Shown piece after piece: positions 11,604 through 24,988 of a stretch of DNA of 64,000 nucleotides; position 1 is the first letter of the stretch, and the number at the start of each line of letters is the position of its first letter. The stretch spans positions 239,964 to 303,963 of the forward strand of contig NMRA01000192.1 of the NCBI GenBank assembly GCA_002633005.1, written 5' to 3'. The notes under the pieces were generated by a model. The model saw only the letters and a list, made by a program, of their open reading frames with translations. It did no database searches and was not told the origin of the DNA. Position numbers and translations under genes: made by a program. Source of the stretch: Phoronis australis. Lineage: Eukaryota > Phoronida > Phoronidae.

Positions 11604-12521
11604 GCTCTGATACCCCGTAAAATGTAACAGTTTCGTAAAATTTGACAATTGTTACATTTTACGTTATTGTTACACTTTACGAGGCTAAGTCTCTCCTAAA
11701 ATGTAACAATGAATTGTTACATTTTACATCGAATGTGCTTGCGAGAAATGTACCAATGTTACATTATACGAAACCAACGTCATACTACTCAGAACTAAAA
11801 TCACGAAGAAGTGGTATCTTACACGGCCGGGGGCTACTCTAGTATTTTTGGACGAAGGGTGCCGCCCAAAAATTTGATAAATACCCATTCAGAAAGTTGG
11901 CTCGGACAAACAGAAACCTATTGGAGAGTAATTTTGTGTAAAATTCACATTTTTGCACAGTTCTGTTCCAGAAATTTAGAACAGACAGACACCTTTTAGA
12001 TAGCATTTTGGAGAGTATTTTTGCTGTGCAAAAATATCCTTTAGGCGGTACTTTTCGTATACCCGCTTGCATAGGAATATCCTCCGGGCTGACACGGAAT
12101 GAATTTGGCTACCCAATATCATTTTTATTACTATAACATTACTACAACGTTACTATAACATTACTATTACTGATATTACTGCTTTTACGACATCACTATT
12201 ATTACTTGTTATCGATATCCTTATTATTGTTTTTTGAATTGATTTAACGAGGAAACACTGCAATATACACAATACATGTTTAGCAATGTGCTAATACATT
12301 GTTTTTCCGTGTGACAAAAACACTATGCTTTCGTTAAGTGTAACAATGGTAGATCTCTACATTTCTCGCATGTCCATTCCACGTAAATTGTAACAATTAC
12401 ATAAAATGTATCAACTTGTTACATATTAGGGGAGGCCTAGCAATGTAATATGTAGCAATGATGTAAAATGTAACAGTTGTTACATTTTACAAAATCGTTA
12501 CATTTTACTACTTATCAGAGC
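11604..12521. mobile_element. MITE-like element with terminal inverted repeats rich in GTAAAATGTAAC
   Basis: The left end begins GCTCTGATACCCC then GTAAAATGTAAC; the right end, reverse-complemented, begins GCTCTGATAAGTA then GTAAAATGTAAC, so the termini form an imperfect inverted repeat of about 40 bases. Subterminal blocks repeat TGTAAC/GTTACA palindromes on both sides (for example near 11650, 11710, 12410 and 12470). The interior has no long ORF and includes a low-complexity ATTACT-type tract near 12120-12210. Length is 918 bp. I see no clear target-site duplication. Confidence 0.65.
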
Positions 12522-14696
12522 CCTTTCACATTCCTAACACGCATGCCCAGACGCACAGAAGGTCGACGTGAGCGCACGAGACATAGCATGAGTGCAAACT
12601 AAGGCGCAATGTTTACTAGTTACATGTAGATCTGTGTGGTCAGGCGAGATTATTCGCTTATACATGTGCGGAGAAATGATCTGTTCGAAGTTTTCTTACA
12701 TTGGACACATGACAGCGCTTTTAGTACCAAGAATTGCCAAGAGTAGAGAATTGGTTATCACTTCATTCAATAATTGCAATTCTTTGTGAAATGTTCACAG
12801 AGATTGGCATTTACCTGAGTTACAAAATTACTAAATTATCAGAAAAGTTTTAATATGACTAAGAATGTTGACTGTTTCTAAAAAGGAGGTCAGTCCAAAT
12901 TATGAGAAATGTGTTTCTTGATTATGAACAGATTTATGTTAAAAACGTTAGTTTGACTAACTGACGACAAGTTGTGCATGAAAGAAAAGGAATTTAGTCT
13001 TAGGCAAAACAATATCTCATTGACCTACGTGTACTCCTGCAGCCACCAAATTATGATCTAAAAACCCGTGGCTGCAGTTTACTCAATGGGCGACTACGCC
13101 ATTTTTGTAAAATATTTAAGGTTAGTAGAACCGTCACGTGACACCCCAGACTACTTTTCATTCATTTCAAATAATCAAAACCAATAGGCCCAAGGCTGTA
13201 CATTTTCACACAAAATGATGATACATAAGAGGCCTGGTTACTTAAGTTGATAAACTCTTGAAAATCTTAAACATGTAGCTTATAACTCTGTAGAACGTGG
13301 GTCGTACACGTAGCTCCAGTCTCTTCATCGTACGCTCATGACCAGAAGGTCGTCTTCATTTTTTTCCTATGTGACTGGAGTATGCGTATATCTTCAAGCA
13401 TGTGATATTCGAAAAATTCTCGCATTATCACCTGCACATTTTATGCTCTCCTAACAGAACATCATTTATCAAGAGCTGGCGCTGTATAATTCTTTAGTCG
13501 ATCACAAGCTCACTCTACTTCAGAAAGTGCACAAGGTGAAATTAATTAACTATCTGAATGATGAAAAAATTAGAGGGGAGAGCTCCCTTCCAGTACCTAT
13601 GCCTTAGGAGTGTCTGTGGGAAATTCCTAGATTTTTTTTGAGAATTCAAGCCTTAACAGACCTCTAAATGCATTTAGTGGCGGACTTTATCGGATATATT
13701 GGTCCTCCGGAACCTGGTCATGACACACAAATTCAAGTGCCCATGTTGTACATAAGGCGATGGAGCTTGAACCAATCTATATGAGGCTGAATGGGTCGCT
13801 ACACTAAATTTTCGTCTACAAGCCATTGTTGAGTATTTGCCAAACATCAATTGCCTTTCGCGGGTTTAGTTTGATTCGCTACATGTTTTGATACTCGAAA
13901 AACGTAAACAACTTCTTACCCCAAGCTGTAAAGAAAACTTGGAATAATATCAAAGTTATGAAGCTTCTAGGAAGCACCGCGTCGGGAGGCAAAGGAATTT
14001 AGGAAACTTCGGGGGCCCAGAAATTTGAGCCCGGGAACATCGAGAAGGCGGAACATAAAGGCAGGGAACACTGGGCAAGGAAAACAACGGTAGCCTGCAT
14101 AGGAACGGGGATAGATGCGCGCACATGTACATGTAGTTCATAAATTGACACAATTTCAATGATAATGATGCTGACATTGAGTGTACATATCTTTAAATAA
14201 AAATCAAAGTAGGTGTGTACATATGGCAGAATGTAGTAAAACTCAATTTAGTGACGAACATTTATCAGCAGAAAGTTTGGTCTCTACTAAAACTCCCGAA
14301 AGACACTGTTGTGATGAATTGCAAGCAGCGCACCTAAGTTTAAATCTAAATTATATGTGCTGACGCGTCCTTTGTCTGTAATGGGTAACATGAGAAAGAG
14401 AAAACCTGGGGATTTACTTGACTGTAAAGTTCCTTTAACACTGAATTGGCACAAGGGAAATATCAGGTAGACCCCAGTTTATTGTTATTAGTTCAAAGCA
14501 AATATTATTCTTGCCCTTTATTGATACGCTCAAGTAAACTCGCTCTTATCGTGCCAATTTTAACAAACATGGATTGCGTTAGCGTCTATTTTTAGTTTTA
14601 TTTTCCTAAAATCCAAGATGTGAAACTGAAACCGTGAGCAATATATATTTTTTAAGCTAAGCCTGTCATACCTAAAGCATGCCACACGATCGAACA
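12522..14696. other. Spacer without a supported gene
   Basis: Only short, featureless ORFs. A 10-bp perfect stem (CTGCAGCCAC / GTGGCTGCAG) with a loop of about 22 bases lies at 13037-13078. Its right border is where the homology with the segment after the N at 21661 begins. Confidence 0.4.
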
Positions 14697-17600
14697 TTTG
14701 ATTGAATGACGTGATTCGATTGCGTTTTTGCAAAGTTTAAGCGTTAAGTGCGAATGTAGCAAAGCAGTAATTAAGTTCATGTCAATGAGTTTGAATTCAA
14801 TACCAGTTCGATCATTAAGCTAATTCTATCCTCGGCGCATCGTAGCAAGCCATATAACTGTGGTTGATTCCCAATATTTATGAAATTTAGTAAATTAGAA
14901 TTAGTGTATTTTAGATTAGCAAACGCGAGGTTGTTTTTTTCCCAACATAACATTTACTATAGCCTTTGATTAACTAATGTGATGTTGTCTGTTAGACCTG
15001 ATACAGCTTAAGTCACGAATTTTCAAATTCTACCGGTTATAAATCATGGTCTGTTGCTAAAACGACTTTCTTCACACACATATCGCAAAAGCACTGATTC
15101 ATGGTATTCTTCTCGACTGTTCATTTTGAAATTGGTTGCAATGAACTGGCAAACTATTTCGCCATACCATGTAACTTAATGACTATTTCCTGAAGTTGTA
15201 GCAACCTTCCAGTTCTTCTTTAGTCTAGAAATCACAAGATGACAGGCATTTTATAACGTTCTGTCAGGAGATGCTGGTGTGTTACTCTTTCATGGGGATC
15301 AAAAAGCCGTAACGCAGTCGTTGTTTTACGACATTGACTAATTTATAGGACATTTGAAAACAACTTATTAATCCACTAACAGATTATTTAATTGGTTTTG
15401 CATAGAGGTTACAGGCTTTTGATAATAAATTGCGACACTGATTTTCACATTGACGTCAAAATGATGCGGTGCTTCGTAATGGGATGGGCGATGTTTTCGG
15501 CATTTGTCAGATGTTGTAGCGTAAATTTTATTAACGTTACCTTGGCCTATTTTTTACTCAACGATGTTTCACGATCTTTGAGAGGATACATGTAGCGCGA
15601 TTTCACTTGGATCCTTATCCGCGCTTCTCTCCTACGTGAAAGACGTGCTGGTGTTTTCCTTTCATAAGTAATTTCCCCACCAATTACCAGCCCTTGCGGG
15701 TTTTCGCCGTCTTTTGTTGGTTTGAAAAATAGTTTTGTACATTATATCCATTTCTTACATTAAACATCTCAAACCTATGTTATTTCTAATTCAACATGTC
15801 ATTAAATATTGTGTGATTTTTTCGTTCATTTTTTGAAATTTACAATCTTAAGTCCAAGCTCATAACAGTCCGTATGTCACACAATGTCGTTGACGTGATT
15901 TTTTGTCCCCACAGCACGATGTGGGAGGCAAAGTATTCTGCATGTCACGCAATGGCGTTGGAATGACGTATAAAAATGGAAGCTGCATACTTTGTTCATA
16001 TTTTACACTGAGGTGTAGGTAGGACATCTCAAAGCGACAGTTGATATTGTTTTGAATAGGGGTCCTGCCATGCTCTTAAATTCCCCTTGTATTTTTACAA
16101 ACATTATCAATAGTTGAGTTCCCTGAAGCAATTGCCAGGCTTATTTTTTATGTCACGCTTTGCTCATTTCTTTTTGGTGTGACCCCCAGGTTCATTTCTA
16201 ATGTTGAGGACCAAGCCAATGACTTGTTGCTTCTGTTTGTTTTGTAATTGATCTCAACTTTATCAGGTGTTGCATGATATCAAAGGGATTTTATGAAGCA
16301 TACATGTATTATTGTACTTACTTCATTGATATTGAGACTTATTGTACAGTCTGCACACCCCAGGCTGATGTTTAGTGTATACATTGTTTCAGTGATTATT
16401 AAGTAATCCTGATGTTGATATAAGTTGATGTTATCTGAAGTTTCATATTGTATTAACAAAATAAGCAATGAATCTCTCTCTGCCTGTTGCATGTAGAGAT
16501 GTGTCAGTGGCTTAGCTCAAAACACATCACAGCCGCAAATTCTGTAACAGTCAAGCTATGTTCTCCACACGTTCTTCTGTTGCTGGCAATGCTTTAAAAA
16601 AATAAAACCGAGACCGGAAAGACATCTTTTATTTATGCTGCTGCTGCTGCAATATGGGACTATCTTATCCTGAAACTAAACGGTCCAATAAAATTAATAC
16701 TTTCAAACTTAGTATTAAAAAGTGGTTTTAATTTACACAGCCATTCTTACACCTTACCTGTTTAAATTCTGTCATTTTTCATTGCTGTAAATACTCTCAC
16801 TATTCAGTATCATCTCTTTATTTATTTCATCTCTCTTAGACAAATTTTTATCATCCTTCGTCATTTATTTATTATCTAAGTTCTCAACCTGTTTTAAATG
16901 TTTCTTTGTCACATGTATTTAATTATTGCTTTACTGCGTTATAATAATTGTATTATACTACTGTTTTATAGTTTGTTGTTGAGGGCCCTTTTGGAAGGCA
17001 ATGCTGACACTGAAGACGCCACTCTTATTTCAAAAATTGCAATAAATATATTAGATAGTTGGTGCTTTAGTCGTATTTACTCTTAAACCATGGCGTTATA
17101 GTTGTAATGTCATGATCTTTGCATTTTAGCGTGAACAAAAGAATAATTTTTTATCCTATTTATTCAGCTGTTAAATGACTGTAATTGGCACTTTGGTTAC
17201 GGCTGGTTGGCAAAAAGAAAAGAACAATTGTGATTGGTTATGTATCAGAAAAAAACATGCGTATTATCGTATTCTGGGTTATGAAAAGTTATGGATGCGA
17301 ATTTTCAAAGCAGCGCATTGTGTAAACACCGACATACTGATTTACGTTTCGGTTTATTGGCTCTCGTGTACCTGTACAGTCTGTTCTCCACATGTGTCAA
17401 CTGACTGGAATATTGCGAACTTTTGTCTTGAGAATGGTTTAGATAAAATAACCGAAACGTCGATAAATATGTCGTTTTAAAGGTATGTACATTTTTTTCT
17501 ACAATCACAATGGTACTGGTCCGATCGTACCTCCAATAATAAGTATGTTGTTGATCATATTTGTGTTAACCTGGAACCTCACATCCTAAATATGTGTATT

Positions 17601-18115
17601 TGCCTGTTGTATGTATCTGTATACATGTTTTAAAATAAACACTGTACTATCAGATATGTGTCATAAGATTTCATTTCATCTAAAATAATTGCAGTGTAAA
17701 TAAAACCAACCTTTTGGGATGTGCCATTTTGGCAAAATTCGTTCTCAGCCAAAGTATCTTTCATATAGGAGGTTTTTGATTGTCCTCCACATGAAATTCC
17801 GGATCAAATGACAGGTCACAAATAGATCTAATCAGTTCTTAACTGAGGCAGCCCAGCCAGCTGGCTCTCTACTCTGTTGGCCGGGAATGGGGTTAACTGA
17901 AACTTGCGCTTCAGTTAACAAAGGAAATTGGGTTTTGGCTTGAATTTTCACTAGAAATAAGTCCGTCATGTTAGGATCAAGATAACGCTGGATAAGTCTC
18001 AAACCGTAACACATATGCTGATGTTACTCTGACGGAACTAACATGCGCATCGCAGCATTTGAAAGCATAGATTAGTTTCAATTCACTGGACTTTTGGGAA
18101 TTCTGATAACGTCAT

Positions 18116-18125
18116 GGGATTTTCC
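18116..18125 (+). promoter_or_regulatory. kappaB-like site GGGATTTTCC upstream of kinase exon 1A
   Basis: Matches the Rel/NF-kappaB consensus GGGRNWYYCC exactly and sits 20 bases upstream of the TATA box. The same decamer stands at the same place before exon 1B, and upstream of kinase gene 2. Function is inferred from the motif only. Confidence 0.45.
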
Positions 18126-18145
18126 AGCTTTTTTGTCTCATTAGC

Positions 18146-18153
18146 TATATAAA
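18146..18153 (+). promoter_or_regulatory. TATA box TATATAAA of kinase exon 1A
   Basis: A strong TATA element 41 bases upstream of the ATG, conserved in copy B. It implies a focused start site and a very short 5' UTR. Confidence 0.6.
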
Positions 18154-18186
18154 CCCCGGAAACTTTGCAGTTCCTTACACAACATT

Positions 18187-18327
18187 ATGGATGCGGAGAA
18201 GACGTCTTATTGGATCAAAACGGAAAATTTTTCCGTAAACAAGTCAGATGAATTGGGAAAAGGGGCGTTCGGGATAGTGTATAGTGGCAGACAAAATCTC
18301 ACTCACCGCAAGGTAGCGGTTAAAGAA
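18187..18327 (+). CDS. Kinase gene 1, first-exon copy A (Gly-loop and VAVK lysine)
   Basis: The 47 codons start at ATG and end in phase 0 before GTAAGT. They encode the kinase N-lobe start: glycine loop GKGAFGIV (residues 24-31) and VAVK (Lys 46). No second exon follows before the N at 21661, so this copy is probably either the allelic version of exon 1B (25060) or an orphan paralogous first exon. It differs from 1B at seven residues, including Ile versus Thr inside the glycine loop. Confidence 0.7.
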
Positions 18328-19149
18328 GTAAGTTTACTCTAAATATGCTGATATAGCACAAATCTTACATGAGTGTATACCTACAGTATTAATAACAAGT
18401 CTACGAATTCTGCGAGAAGTTCAGATTTTATCCAAATTATCGATGTACAATATCCTCCCCCAAAGTAGCTCCATCATATTCACTGAACATAGAAAAATGG
18501 TGAAAACATCAAACTAATCTACAAGTATCTGCAATGCTTGATTTAGAAATTATAAGCAAACACACATTTTTGCATAATGTCGGATTTAATTTGCATATTT
18601 AAAATGCGCAAAGATGTCAAGATTACCTTTAATATACTACCAAGAATAGGTATCCATTTCTGGCTACTACACTAAAGGTGTTATTTCAACAAACAAAAAC
18701 AATTTTTATCTCACAACAGTGCGCTCTTCACTTGAATTGCAATAACCCGCAACTGTGCTTGAATTTTGCTGCCCTACGATTTTCCCTGGCAGTTGCCATA
18801 TGCCACTTCGTCTGGAAAAATACTAACTTGCTTATTAACTTTAATTTTAAATCATTAAACACAATATATTCAAGACCCAAGAATCATTTACAGTCCATAC
18901 CTCTGTTGTCTAAAATTAAAAATTCCGCAATTGAAAACGGGGGACAGTGTAATTAACTGTTGTTCATGAGCTGAATGTTAGCGATTGAAAATTATTGTAG
19001 TGCCAGGAGCAGTAACTTTTTAATCTCTTGAGAACACGGATTTCATCTATCCAAACAGCAATGATCGCGGCCATCAAACTTCTTCCTTTTTACCATAAGA
19101 CTTAAATACTGATATTTTATACTATTTGGCAACATACTAATTTTTTCTG

Positions 19150-20650
19150 AAGTTATTTCGTCAGCAGTTGGTATTTTGTAAGAAATAGGCAGTCGCTCTT
19201 TGTTGGTAATGGCTGCCTGACAAAGTCGACGGGGACCACGGTATCTTAGTTTTTCCCTGCCTGATTTTTTTTCACTATTTTTGCAAGTTGTCAAAATATT
19301 TTTATTGCACAGCGACTTTACTCGATTATTCTGAACGTGCATATTCGTTTTTCCTTGCCTGAATTTATTTTCACTATTTTCGCAAGTTGGTAGAATATTT
19401 CTGTTGTATAGCGACTACTTTACTTTGTTTTGACCGTGCATATTCGTTGCTATTCTTGTATTGTTTACCTTTGTAAAACACCTTTAGCTCAGTTGGATAG
19501 ACAGCCTTATTATTCATCCATTATTTGACCAATTTCACTTCCGACTTAAAGGCAAATTTACTGAGATTTACTCGGATCCAGATCGTCACAAGTGCGAGCT
19601 TTTAAGAATCTTTCAATGAGATTCGAGATCAAAATCACTCGACAATTTATTGAATTAGGTTGAAATGAACACTTCGTGCATTGTTAAAAAGAGACCCCCA
19701 CACCAGAAGTTTTCAGTTTTTATTTCTCAAAGGAGCTCATTCAGTGTTTCAAATAATGTTTTTCAAATTAACTCCGGACCTGATCATTGTGGGTTCGAAT
19801 TTAATCACGGTATTATTAAGAAGTCAGTCAACTGACGCTCTTCTGCTGTAAGTCTGACAGTAGTTTTTAGTCTAGTCAATAAACAATTTACTTGTGGTTT
19901 TTGTTTCTTCTGAGGAAGCAATTTATATGTAGATGGCTAAACCGTTAAGCGCCATCTTGAGGCTTGGGAACGAGGTTGTCTCAACGCGGGGTTATTGTGT
20001 CGGCACAAAATACATTAATAGCTTATAAATCTCAATAAAATTTAGAAAGTCACAATAATTAATGTAATTTATCCGTGGTAAGGTGAGTGATTATATGCGA
20101 GAATAATTGTGTAAATATCCCTGTATTGTTCTGATAACATTACATGGGCGGCGCAACATAGGAGGCTAGGGGAGCTATAGCCCACAAATTTTTTCAGCGC
20201 TAAGCCACCGATAGTCTATGGGCGGTTCGCCAGAAGGGGAGCTGGGGGGCTATAGCCCTCCACTTTTTCAGTGCTGCACAGCCCATGCATTGCTCAGTGC
20301 TGTTATAACAGTGGCTGATCTAGGATACCATAACGGGTGGGGGGCAACATGTTGCCTCGGGGAAGTGGGTAAAGCGGTGTTTTATGTGCACAGGCAGCTC
20401 GAAAGACGAAAGGGCCCAGGATGAAAATGTATCGATGGAATAAAAAATACGGGATTTTATAGTTTTTGTTTGCGAACAGAATGTGCCGACAATTTGTACA
20501 CGTAAACAATGTATCAGGAATGCATAAGATGCATGATGAAAATACAGTGTATGTCTATTAATTGATAAAGTAGCGTTCAAGATCATTTGAAAGCTAGGCA
20601 GCATTATAAGCACGGGGTGAGAGTAGTATAGTAAGAGGTTTTGGAGTCTT
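19150..20650 (+). repeat. Segment present in opposite orientation in copy B
   Basis: Just after the shared CCATAAG at 19100, copies A and B stop being collinear; the reverse complement of this block reappears at 25968-27852. It contains an internal tandem duplication of about 98 bases (19251-19446), two related units of about 65 bases near 20145-20280, and a hAT-type end, CAGTGGCTGATCTAGG, at 20309. Confidence 0.75.
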
Positions 20651-20737
20651 ATTTTGAGGCTCCTAGGTCAAAGGTCATGTGAAAGGAGGTCACGTGGTAT
20701 AACTGCGATCGTGACATCTACCGGACGGATGTGTCAA

Positions 20738-20753
20738 TGACGTCATGACGTCA
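20738..20753. promoter_or_regulatory. Two adjacent CRE/ATF palindromes
   Basis: TGACGTCA occurs twice back to back without a spacer. The motif is real; whether it serves a promoter here is unknown, since no gene starts nearby on the assembled sequence. Confidence 0.3.
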
Positions 20754-21070
20754 TAGATTTAATTAGAGAGACACCTCGTTTTGCGGCTCCTAGCAACGGA
20801 TTGAAACAAAAGAAGGATGATAACAAAACGTGGATTACCTTAGTTCGTGTGCCTGTCGTTGTATATTGTGTGTTTGTTTCATCAAAAACAAAAGGCGTAT
20901 TCAACCCAACAACAGATGTCGTGTAAAGTCTAACCCAGGACCCGACGGTACTGAGCGAATCGTACTCGTAATACTGTGAAGAAGCGACCAGCTAACGCAG
21001 AACATAAGACCGATAGCGTTTAAACGTGTATTAATGACAAACCAACACTACAAATATCATACAAATATAA

Positions 21071-21196
21071 AATCATCAAAACGTTCAGTAGTCTATAGCA
21101 AATTGTTCAAATGTCCGAATTAAATGTTCAAATCATCAAAACGTTCAGAAAAGTAGTCTATAGCAAATTTATCAAATGTCCGAATTAAATGTTCAA
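21071..21196 (+). repeat. Two-copy tandem repeat of about 62 bases
   Basis: The unit begins AATCATCAAAACGTTCAG and ends GAATTAAATGTTCA, seen at 21071-21130 and again at 21131-21196 with a small insertion. It overlaps the 3' end of the polymerase fragment. Confidence 0.7.
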
Positions 21197-21660
21197 AGGT
21201 CCAGTGGTGACGCCGTCGTCGAACACTTGTCGTTTGGGGTAAAAATAGGTGAACGCACACCTCTCTTGCAGGTAAGTATACATGGTGTTGTCACCGCCTA
21301 ACCGGAATCCTTTGTTGAGGGCCGAGCTACTCTTTGTGGTCTGTAATACCTTCAGATACCTCGCCTTGTCTATTGCATTTCTTTGTCTTTGCACTCCTTT
21401 ACAGCTAAAGTGGGATTGACCGTCGTCCGCCCCCACGTAATAGGTTTTAGAGCAAAGGGCGATGCAGTAGTCCCCTTCAAATTCCAGTTTCAATAAACCG
21501 GGTGTGCGCGTGTCGTAAGCTTCGTTTTCTTCCGTGTCCGTTCGCGGGAACCAAAGATGTTTTTCCCTCTCGAAAGCTGCTCGCATGTCTGGTTTTATTA
21601 CGTCCTCAAGGCAGTTACCGGATATAGCCATGTACGCCGAGTCCGTGTCCATTTCGCAAT
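21185..21660 (-). pseudogene. Family-B DNA polymerase C-terminal fragment (Polinton/virus-like), cut by assembly junction
   Basis: The minus-strand frame opens at the N (21661) with the family-B motif C signature, YCxMDTDS with both catalytic Asp-containing positions, and continues about 155 residues to a stop. The rest has the look of the thumb region of protein-primed polymerases found in Polinton/Maverick elements and related animal viruses (LKLEFEG, KTYYVG, SCKGVQ, FDDGVTTGPL). The exonuclease domain and earlier motifs are missing because the contig ends. No stop codon or frameshift interrupts the visible part, so it may be a recent insertion. No other Polinton gene (integrase, ATPase, capsid) was seen nearby. 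Confidence 0.65.
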
Positions 21661-21661
21661 A
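21661..21661. other. Single N: contig junction with sequence overlap
   Basis: Sequence immediately right of this N repeats sequence starting at 14697, interrupting the polymerase frame. It is best read as an unresolved join between overlapping contigs. Confidence 0.8.
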
Positions 21662-24600
21662 NATTTGATTGAATGACGTGATTCGATTGCGTTTTTGCAA
21701 AGTTTAAGCGTTAAGTGCGAATGTAGCAAAGCAGTAATTACTGTAAGTTCATGTCAATGAGTTTGAATTCAATACCAGTTCGATCATTAAGCTAATTTTA
21801 TCCTCGGCGCATCGTAGCAAGCCATATAACTGTGGTTGATTCCCAATATTTATGAAATTTAGTAAATTAGAATTAGTGTATTTTAGATTAGCAAGCGTGA
21901 GGTTGGTTTTTTTCCCAACATAACATTTACTATTGCCTTTGATTAACTAATGTGATATTGTCTATTAGATCTGACCCAGCTTAAGTCACGAATTTTCAAA
22001 TTCTACCGGTTATAAATCATGGTCTGGTGCTAAAACGACTTTCTTCACACACATATCGCAAAAGCACTGATTCATGGTATTCTTCTCGACTGTTCATTTT
22101 GAAATTGGTTGCAATGAACTGGTAAACTATTTCGCCATATCATGTAACTTAATGACTATTGCGTGAAGGTGTAGCAACCTTTCAGTTCTTCTTTAGTCTA
22201 GAAATCACAAGATGACAGTCATTTTATAACGTTCTGTCAGGAGATGCTGGTGTGTTACTCTTTCATGGGGATCAAAAAGCCGTAACGCAGTCGTTGTTTT
22301 ACGACATTGACTAATATATAGGACATTTGAAAATAACTTATTAATCCACTAACAGATTATTTAATTGGTTTTGCATAGAGTTTACAGGCTTTTGATAATA
22401 AATTGCGACACTGATTTTCACATTGACGTTAAAATGATGCGGTGCTTCGTAATCGGATGGGCGATGTTTTCGGCATTTGTCAGATGTTGTAGCGTAAATT
22501 TTATTAATGTTACCTTGGCCTATTTTTTACTCAACGATGTTTCACGATTTTTGAGAGGATATATGTAGCGCGATTTCACTTGGATCCTTATCCGCGCTTC
22601 TCTCCTACGTGAAAGACGTGCTGGTGTTTTCCTTTCATAAATAATTTCCCCACCCATTACCAGCCCTTGCGGGTTTTCGCCGTCTTTTGTTGGTTTGAAA
22701 AATAGTTTAGTACATTATATCCATTTCTTACATTAAACATCTCAAACCTATGTTATTTCTAATTCAACATGTCATTAGATATTGTGTGAGTTTTTCGTTC
22801 AATTTTTGAAATTTACAATCTTAAGTCCAAGCTCATAACAGTCACACGATGTCGTTGGCGTGATTTTTTGTCCCCACAGCACGATGTGGGAGGCATAGTA
22901 TTCTGCATGTCACACAATGGCGTTGGAATGACGTATAAAAATGGAAGCTGCATACTTTGTTCATATTTTACACTGAGGTGTAGGTAGGACATCTCCAAGC
23001 GACAGTTGATATTGTTTTGAATAGGGGTCCTGCCATGCTCTTAAATTCCCCTTGTATTTTTACAAACATTATCAATAGTTGAGTTCCCTGAATCAGTTGA
23101 CAGGCTTATTTTTTTATGTCATGCTTTGCTCATTTCTTTTTGGTGTGACCCCAAGGTTCATTTCTACTGTTGAGGACCAAGCCAATGACTTGTTGCTTCT
23201 GTTTGTTTTGTAATTGATCTCAACTTTAACAGGTGTTGGATGATATCAAAGGGATTTTATGAAGCATACCTGTATTATTGTACTTACTTCATTGATATTG
23301 AGACTTACTGTACAGTCTGCACACGCCAGGCTGATGTTTAGTGTATACATTGTTTCAGTGATTATTAAGTAATCCTGAAGTTGATATAAGTTGATGTAAT
23401 CTGAAGTTTCATATTGTATTAACAAAATAAGAAATGAATCTCTCTCTGCTTGTTGCATGTAGAGATGTGTCAATGGCTTAGCTCAAAACACATCACAGCC
23501 GCAAATTCAGTAACAGTCAAGCTATGTTCTCCACACGTTCTTCTGTTGCTGGCAATGCTTTAAAAAATAAAACCGAGACCGGCAAGACATCTTTTATTTA
23601 TGCTGCTGCTGCAATATGGGACTATCTTATCCTGAAACTAAACGGTCCAATAAAATTAATACTCTCACTATTCAGTATCATCTCTCTATTTATTTCATCT
23701 CTCTTAGACAAATTGTTATCATCCTTCGTCATTTATTTATTATCTAAATTCTCAACCTGTTTTAAATGTTTCTTTGTCACATGTATTTAATTATTGCTTT
23801 ACTGCGTTATTGTATTATACTACTGTTTTATAGTTTGTTGTTGAGGGCCCTTTTGGAAGGCAATGCTGACACTGAAGACGCCACTCTTATTTCTCAAATT
23901 GCAATAAATATATTAGATAGTCGGTGCTTTAGTCGTATTTACTCTTAAACCATGGTGTTATAGTTGTAATGTCATGGTCTTTGCATTTTAGCGTGAACAA
24001 AAGAATAATTTTTTATCCTATTTATTCAGCTGTTAAATGACTGTAATTTGCACTTTGGTTACGGCTGGTTGGAAAAAAGAAAAGAACAATTGTGATAGGT
24101 TGTATATCAGAAAAAAACATGTGTATTATCGTATTCTGGGTTATGAAAAGATATGGATACGAATTTTCAAAGCAGCGCATTATGTAAACACCGACACATT
24201 GATTTACGTCTCGGTTTATTGGCTCTCGTGTACCTGTACAGTCTGTTCTCCACCTGTGTCAACTGACTGGAATATTGTGAACTTTTGTTTTGAGAATGGT
24301 TTAGATACAATAACCGAAACATCGATAAATATGTCGTTTTAAAGGTATGCACATTTTTTTTCTATAATCATAATGGTACTGGTCCGATTCTACCTCCAAT
24401 AATAAATATGTTGTTGATCATATTTGTGTTAACCTGGAACCTCACATCTTAAATATGTGCATTTGCCTGTTGTATGTATCTGTATACGTGTTTTAAAATA
24501 AACACTGTACTATCAGATATGTGTCACTTATTTTCTATATGATTTCATTTCATCTAAAATAATTGCAGTGTAAATAAAACCAACCATTTGGGATGTGCCA

Positions 24601-24988
24601 TTTTGGCAAAATTTGTTCTCAGCCAATGTATCTTTCATATAGGAGGTTTTTGATTGTCCTCCATATGAAATTTCGGATCAAATGACAGGTCACAAATAGA
24701 TCTAACCAGTTCTTAACTGAGGCAGTCCAGCCAGCTGGCTCTCTACTCTGTTGGCAGGGAATGGGGGTAACTGAAACTTGCGCTTCAGTTAACAAAGAAA
24801 ATTGGGCTTTGGCTTGAATTTTCACCAAGAATAAGTCCGTCATGTTAGGATCAAGATAATTCTGGATAAGTCTCAAAAATAACACATATGCTGCTGTTGC
24901 TCTGACGGAACTAACATGCGCATGGCCGCATTTGAAAGCATAGATTAGTTTTAATTCACTGAACTTTCGTGAATTCTGATAACGTCAT

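Larger units (their letters stand above)
14697..19100 (+). repeat. Large duplicated block, copy A (contains kinase exon 1A)
   Basis: Nearly collinear with 21662-25968, beginning at TTTGATTGAATGACGTGATT. In the first 2 kb or so the copies differ by only a few percent; near the kinase exon they differ by about 9 percent. Copy B starts at the first base after an isolated N, suggesting that copy A is the end of one contig and copy B the start of an overlapping contig from the other haplotype. Short ORFs conserved between copies (15392-15595, 17175-17480) differ mostly by amino-acid changes and are not convincing genes. Confidence 0.85.

Noticed and set aside
13956-14177. Minus-strand ORF of 73 codons, Cys- and Pro-rich
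   Set aside because: No secretion signal, splice sites or repeat pattern; composition follows local base content.
15392-15595. 67-codon ORF present in both copies (also 22365-22568)
   Set aside because: Its conservation is no higher than that of the surrounding non-coding sequence of the duplicated block.
17175-17480. 101-codon ORF conserved in both large copies (also 24037-24342)
   Set aside because: The copies differ at about 13 residues and mostly by amino-acid changes, with no domain or splice context, so no sign of protein constraint.
19481-19510. tRNA-like A-box (TTTAGCTCAGTTGGATAGA)
   Set aside because: No B-box at a tRNA-like distance and no acceptor-stem pairing; it may be a decayed SINE piece only.
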